Source of the DNA: CAYNFR01 sp964616755
GTDB taxonomy: Bacteria > Bacteroidota > Bacteroidia > Chitinophagales > Saprospiraceae
Direction: 5' to 3'
Assembly (NCBI GenBank): GCA_964616755.1
Contig: CAZTSI010000033.1
Span: 1-38,589, forward strand
DNA: 38,589 nucleotides
Within the stretch, counting starts at the first letter, position 1. Every line of letters starts with the position of its first letter. The translations under genes were made by a program, and so were the position numbers. Positions 34,889 to 38,589 of this stretch are shown one piece after another. The notes under the pieces were generated by a model, which worked only from the letters and a program-made list of their open reading frames with translations, ran no database searches and was not told the origin of the DNA.

Positions 34889-35881
34889 ATGGCGTTTTTG
34901 TTACATATTGACCAACCTCTTGCCCTGCAAGAATATTTAAAAGGTAAGCATTGGTTGATGCAAGACGAAGAAATTGAGGCTCTGTCCGTACCCGGGGCAG
35001 GGAATATGAACTATGTACTTCGCGTCAAAACCAATAAAAAAAGCCTTATTATCAAACAGGCGAAAGAGTACGTCGAAAAATATCCTTTTGTACCCGCTCC
35101 CTCTAATCGCGCTATTGTTGAGGCTCATTTCTATGCAAATATTCGCCCTAATACCTCTATCGCCGCTTATATGCCCGCGCTAATCGCTAGTGATAAAGAA
35201 AATCATATTCTCCTATTAGAAGACCTTGGCCATAATATGGATTATAGCTATCTCTATCATGGTCAACATCATATACTCCAAGACGAAGTGAGCTCTTTGG
35301 TGCAGTATTTAAATCAGTTGCATAGTTGGCAAACAAACGACAAGGCCGAACCCATTTTCGCAAACAGGGAAATGCGCATTTTAAATCACGAACACATCTT
35401 TGTCTATCCCTTTGTCATAGACAACGGATTTGATCTCAATACTATCACAGAAGGCCTTCAGGAAATAGCCCAGACGTATAAGACCAACGTCACCTTAAAA
35501 TCGGCCTTAAAAGTACTTGGCGAAGTGTACTTGTCCGATGGCGAATATCTTTTGCATGGCGATTATTATCCAGGTAGTTGGTTGAAAACGAACAAGGGAG
35601 TCAGAGTTATAGACCCAGAATTTTGTCATTATGGCAGACGCGAATTTGAACTAGGCGTTATGCACGCACATCTGATTCTTTCGCAACAAGACGCTTCTTT
35701 AATTCAGCTCATTAAAGCTGAATATATCCATTTTGCCGAACTTGATGAACACCTCTTGCAACAGTTCACTGGGGTTGAAATGATGCGTAGGCTCATCGGA
35801 TTAGCACAATTGCCTTTGCACATGAATCTTCAAATCAAATCAGACTTGCTCGAGCAAGCAAAAAAGTACATTCTTAGCTAA
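34889..35881 (+). CDS. Sugar phosphotransferase resembling methylthioribose kinase
   Basis: This 330-residue cytoplasmic protein has the aminoglycoside-phosphotransferase/choline-kinase fold. The ATP loop GAGNMNYVLRV (36-46) and IIKQAKEYV with Lys56 are very like those of methylthioribose kinase MtnK, as is the catalytic block HGDYYPGSWLKT (223-234) followed by IDPEFCHYGRREFELG (241-256). MtnK usually has HGDLHTGS here, so the sugar-binding loop differs. It may phosphorylate 5-methylthioribose or another pentose released from a nucleoside. It starts about 175 bp after the IS30 remnant and 25 bp before the nucleoside hydrolase, with which it probably forms an operon. No mtnA-type isomerase gene is nearby. 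Confidence 0.8.
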   Translation: MAFLLHIDQPLALQEYLKGKHWLMQDEEIEALSVPGAGNMNYVLRVKTNKKSLIIKQAKEYVEKYPFVPAPSNRAIVEAHFYANIRPNTSIAAYMPALIASDKENHILLLEDLGHNMDYSYLYHGQHHILQDEVSSLVQYLNQLHSWQTNDKAEPIFANREMRILNHEHIFVYPFVIDNGFDLNTITEGLQEIAQTYKTNVTLKSALKVLGEVYLSDGEYLLHGDYYPGSWLKTNKGVRVIDPEFCHYGRREFELGVMHAHLILSQQDASLIQLIKAEYIHFAELDEHLLQQFTGVEMMRRLIGLAQLPLHMNLQIKSDLLEQAKKYILS

Positions 35882-35906
35882 TGATACGATCTACCAAACA
35901 ACTACT

Positions 35907-36911
35907 ATGAGACATACTATCCCCTACTGCTTTCGATCGCTTATAGCATTAACGCTAATCTTTCTTCTGACCAGATCCTCCTCGTTTGTGGCACAGACCA
36001 AGATATGGTTTGATACAGACATCATGATAGGCATGCCTGATGACCGTCCTCGCGAAGTAGATGATGGCATAGCCTTGATTATGGCCCTTAAACAAAAACA
36101 AATAGACATTGTAGGGATCAGCAATGTCACCTATGTTGATTACGGGTACGAGATAATTCAAAAGATCATCGAATGGCACCACGACGGTTCAACAATTCCA
36201 ATATTCAAGGGTTCGCCGCAAGCCAATGATCTTGGAGTAGAAAATGATGCGACAAGAGCTTTGTATGCACAATTGAAAAAAGAAAAGCTCACCATCATGG
36301 CGCTAGGCCCTGTAACGAATATAGCCACATTGGTCAAAAATCATCCAGATATCGTGGGTCAGATTGAAAGTATCGTCATGTGCGCTGCTCGCACCCCCCA
36401 ACTACCTTTTAATCCTGGAAATGGAAAATTGAATGTGTTCGATTACAATTATGAGTTGGACACCGAATCTATGGACGTGCTTTTAGACACGCCCATTCCC
36501 TTAATTTTTGCCGGTTATGAGCCAAGTTCATACACGCACATTGGGTTAATAGATTTAGCTTCTTTAGACACCACTCTAGTTGCTGACAAATGGTTGTATG
36601 ATGTGGTGCAGCCATGGATGGGGCTGAATAAGCTATTATTTGATGTATACGGATTTATTCCTTTTGATTGTTCGACCTTAGGCATGGTAACACATCCAGA
36701 ATTCTTCACTTACTTTAAGGACATACCGATAAAGGTAGTAGAGCGAAAGAATGACGCCCCTATTATTCAGGCGGATATCAAACGCAAAAAATTCTTAGAA
36801 GTATCGTATTCATACAAGTCAAAAAAGCGAGTGACCTATGCACGAAAAGCCTTGCACGGATTTGAAGAAAAGATCCTGGAGACACTGAGCGTGAGCCAAC
36901 GAAAAATGTGA
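35907..36911 (+). CDS. Exported nucleoside hydrolase (IUNH family)
   Basis: This 334-residue protein has a signal peptide (hydrophobic residues 11-22, ending SFVAQ) and the inosine-uridine-preferring nucleoside hydrolase fold. It cleaves the N-glycosidic bond of ribonucleosides to base and ribose. DTD (36-38) and VDD (51-53) replace the compact DxDxGxDD calcium-binding motif, with about 12 extra residues between them. ALGPVTNIA (132-140) and the substrate-binding YNYELDTESM region are clear. A late FDCSTLG supplies a candidate for the final metal-binding Asp. It overlaps no gene and ends 3 bp before the convergent dehydrogenase. Nucleosides would be cut in the periplasm and the sugar passed to the upstream kinase, an inference. 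Confidence 0.87.
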   Translation: MRHTIPYCFRSLIALTLIFLLTRSSSFVAQTKIWFDTDIMIGMPDDRPREVDDGIALIMALKQKQIDIVGISNVTYVDYGYEIIQKIIEWHHDGSTIPIFKGSPQANDLGVENDATRALYAQLKKEKLTIMALGPVTNIATLVKNHPDIVGQIESIVMCAARTPQLPFNPGNGKLNVFDYNYELDTESMDVLLDTPIPLIFAGYEPSSYTHIGLIDLASLDTTLVADKWLYDVVQPWMGLNKLLFDVYGFIPFDCSTLGMVTHPEFFTYFKDIPIKVVERKNDAPIIQADIKRKKFLEVSYSYKSKKRVTYARKALHGFEEKILETLSVSQRKM

Positions 36912-36914
36912 AGT

Positions 36915-38069
36915 CTATTCTTTGACAAGATGCCTCGGCAAGTCCGCTACTCGCTCACAGCCTACTTGCTCCATTACTTGTTGTAATTGACGCTTGAGCA
37001 ACGAAATAGTATGGTGTCCGCCAGCGTCGCCCAAGGCTGCCACTCCATACATGAATGACCGACCCAAAAAAGCAAATTCAGCGCCGCTCGCAATGCTAGC
37101 GGCGATGTCCGGGCCGGTCCGAATACCACTATCCATCATTATTTTTATCTTGCCGGCATAATTCGATGCTATGCGCGACAAGGGTTTGATACTAGATTCG
37201 CCTCCGTCCAATTGACGTCCGCCGTGATTCGAAACAATGATACCATCTAGCCCAAGAGCGATGGCCCTCTCCGTATCCTCTTCTGTCGCTACGCCTTTCA
37301 ACACTAATTTTCCTCTCCATTTATCACGAATCACTTTTATCTTTTCTACATTCAATCTTCCTGTAAAAGTCTCATTCATAAACAAACCCAAATGACTCAT
37401 GTTGATCCCCTTAGGTATATACGGTTTGATGGTTTTAAATTCTGGTTGGCCTGCGAGCAGCGTTGTAATGGCCCAGGTAGGGCAGCCCAATATTTGAAGT
37501 AGGCTGGACATGGTCATTTTAGGTGGAATCGCCAGCCGATTCTTTATCTCTTTAGGCCTATACCCAAACGTAGGCACATCCGCTAAAATGACAAGCACTG
37601 GATATTCTGCTGCCGCCGCTCGCTCAAGTAATTTGTCGCGAAGTTCATCTTTGGTGGGATGATACAGTTGAAACCATGCATTGCCTTCTGTGATTTCACT
37701 AATAGTTTCGATACTCGCCGTGCCAACGGTGCTCAGAATGTAGGGGATATTGTGTTCAAAGGCAGCCTTTGCTAATATTTCAGACGCCCGCGGCCACATC
37801 AAACCCTGCAGTCCGATAGGAGCAATGCCAAACGGCGCACTATATCGCTTGCCAAAAAGTTCGACTTCTGTCGATACCGTAGCGTATTCATTCAAATAAT
37901 AGGGTTTCAATTGTACATCGCGGATCTCCGCCGTATTTCTGCGAAGATTCTCTTCTGTATTGCAACCGCCATCCAAATACTCAAAGGCAAAACGAGGGAT
38001 ACGCCGACGCGCCTTATCACGTAAGTATTCTATATCCGGATAGTTGGGATTGATGTTGATTAGAGTCAT
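36915..38069 (-). CDS. FMN-dependent alpha-hydroxy acid dehydrogenase (L-lactate dehydrogenase-like)
   Basis: This 384-residue flavoprotein oxidises an (S)-2-hydroxy acid such as L-lactate. It has the TIM-barrel family sequence: FEYLDGGCNTEENLRRN with Tyr31, WFQLYHP with Tyr136, LKGV with Lys258, and SNHGGRQLDGGES at 280-292 with active-site His282 and Arg285. DSGIRTGPDI and FLGRSFMYG bind the FMN phosphate. All catalytic residues are present. No signal peptide is present, so it is probably cytoplasmic or peripherally membrane-bound. LldD versus glycolate or other hydroxy-acid specificity cannot be decided from sequence. It converges on the nucleoside hydrolase gene. Confidence 0.9.
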   Translation of the reverse strand: MTLININPNYPDIEYLRDKARRRIPRFAFEYLDGGCNTEENLRRNTAEIRDVQLKPYYLNEYATVSTEVELFGKRYSAPFGIAPIGLQGLMWPRASEILAKAAFEHNIPYILSTVGTASIETISEITEGNAWFQLYHPTKDELRDKLLERAAAAEYPVLVILADVPTFGYRPKEIKNRLAIPPKMTMSSLLQILGCPTWAITTLLAGQPEFKTIKPYIPKGINMSHLGLFMNETFTGRLNVEKIKVIRDKWRGKLVLKGVATEEDTERAIALGLDGIIVSNHGGRQLDGGESSIKPLSRIASNYAGKIKIMMDSGIRTGPDIAASIASGAEFAFLGRSFMYGVAALGDAGGHHTISLLKRQLQQVMEQVGCERVADLPRHLVKE

Positions 38070-38589
38070 AATATGTATTTCTCATCATGCTTGTTCGTTT
38101 AGAACGGATGACAGATCAAAAAATTGGTGTCAGGTAGCTAGGTAAAGGTATCGGATTTTAACTCAATCCCTACTCTCTCGATTAACTCACCCCGCTGCCC
38201 TCTCTTGATAGAAATCGGAGTATGCTTTGGGATAAAAAGACCGTTTTATATTCCCTTTGTACTAGCCCTTGCATTTTAAGGTAAGGGTTAAGTTGAGTCA
38301 GAAGTTAGTATCTGGTGAATGGAAGCGTGAGGAGGCTAAATTTTACTCTCCCGACTCCCGCAAGGGGGGCGGGCATAGCAATGCTCCTGGTGAGGGTGGG
38401 AAGGTTAGGAGGTATAAGTTTAGGGGGGGAGGAGGGGACGTTTAGTATATGAAAAGTAGGCGATTTCGAAGCAACGCACTTTTAGATAAGCACCAAGGTT
38501 GATACGAGACCAAAGCCTTGAATTTATTACTGTTTCGCCTATTTTTTATATACATTGTTAGTATCCGTCCGACAAACTACAGTTTAAGG
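38070..38589. other. Non-coding end of the window with palindromes and G-rich runs
   Basis: These 520 bp contain no recognisable gene. They hold a 7-bp hairpin with one G-U (CCCTTGC 38266-38272, GTAAGGG 38281-38287), the GNRA-capped palindrome described separately, and a strongly G-biased plus strand from 38364 to 38437. The region could be the 5' side of a gene beyond the window. Confidence 0.5.
38350..38373. repeat. REP-like palindrome with a GCAA tetraloop
   Basis: The arms CCCG-a-CTCCC (38350-38359) and GGGGG-g-CGGG (38364-38373) pair over nine positions (one T-G wobble, one A-G mismatch) around the stable tetraloop GCAA (38360-38363). No T-tract follows. Short GC-rich palindromes of this kind around GCAA are dispersed intergenic repeats in many bacteria, but only one copy lies in this window. 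Confidence 0.5.

Overview
The window reads as a chromosomal segment of a member of the Bacteroidota. The evidence is the ribosomal cluster rplM-rpsI-rpsB-tsf, a long Lgt variant, a Bacteroidota-type GHMP kinase, several exported DUF3857/transglutaminase-like proteins, few Shine-Dalgarno sequences, and one good TTG/TAnnTTTG promoter in front of lgt. I cannot place it below phylum level. There are no rRNA or tRNA genes, CRISPR arrays or prophage. The only mobile element found is a decayed IS30 transposase.

Layout. 1-632: non-coding, with an (AAAG)5 repeat. 633-5677 (minus): a lipoprotein fusing an FAD oxidoreductase to a phosphodiester glycosidase, a short-chain dehydrogenase, and a GT4 glycosyltransferase. 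5762-10109 (plus): a MATE exporter, then a leader with attenuator-like alternative pairings, then the ligase-associated exonuclease and ATP-dependent DNA ligase overlapping by ATGA. 10150-11630 (minus): a WaaE-like GT2 and CysQ, also ATGA-coupled. 11676-17165 (plus): galE, a GHMP kinase, a methyltransferase and a TPR-like exported protein, almost without gaps, then lgt from its own promoter. 17346-18851: an exported S10 carboxypeptidase.

19090-23104 (minus): pyrH, a strong terminator, then tsf, rpsB, rpsI, rplM (GTG start, structured leader), and an exported rhodanese. 23217-29546 (plus): three DUF3857/transglutaminase-like paralogues in a row. The middle one keeps Cys and His; the outer two have lost both. 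29588-33715 (plus): a formimidoyltransferase, a neutral ceramidase-like protein, and a purple acid phosphatase carrying a PepSY-like tail. 33816-34713 (minus): the IS30 pseudogene. 34889-36911 (plus): a methylthioribose-kinase-like protein and an exported nucleoside hydrolase. 36915-38069 (minus): an FMN-dependent alpha-hydroxy acid dehydrogenase. 38070-38589: non-coding, with a GNRA-capped palindrome and G-rich strand.

Most of the window is housekeeping (translation, UMP kinase, lipoprotein maturation, sulfur nucleotide recycling) mixed with envelope and scavenging functions. The observations most worth following are the three-segment leader before the exonuclease-ligase pair, the FAD/SLH-like/NAGPA fusion, the live/dead transglutaminase triplet, the phosphatase-PepSY fusion, and the kinase-nucleoside hydrolase pair. 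None of these is proven here to be a new system.
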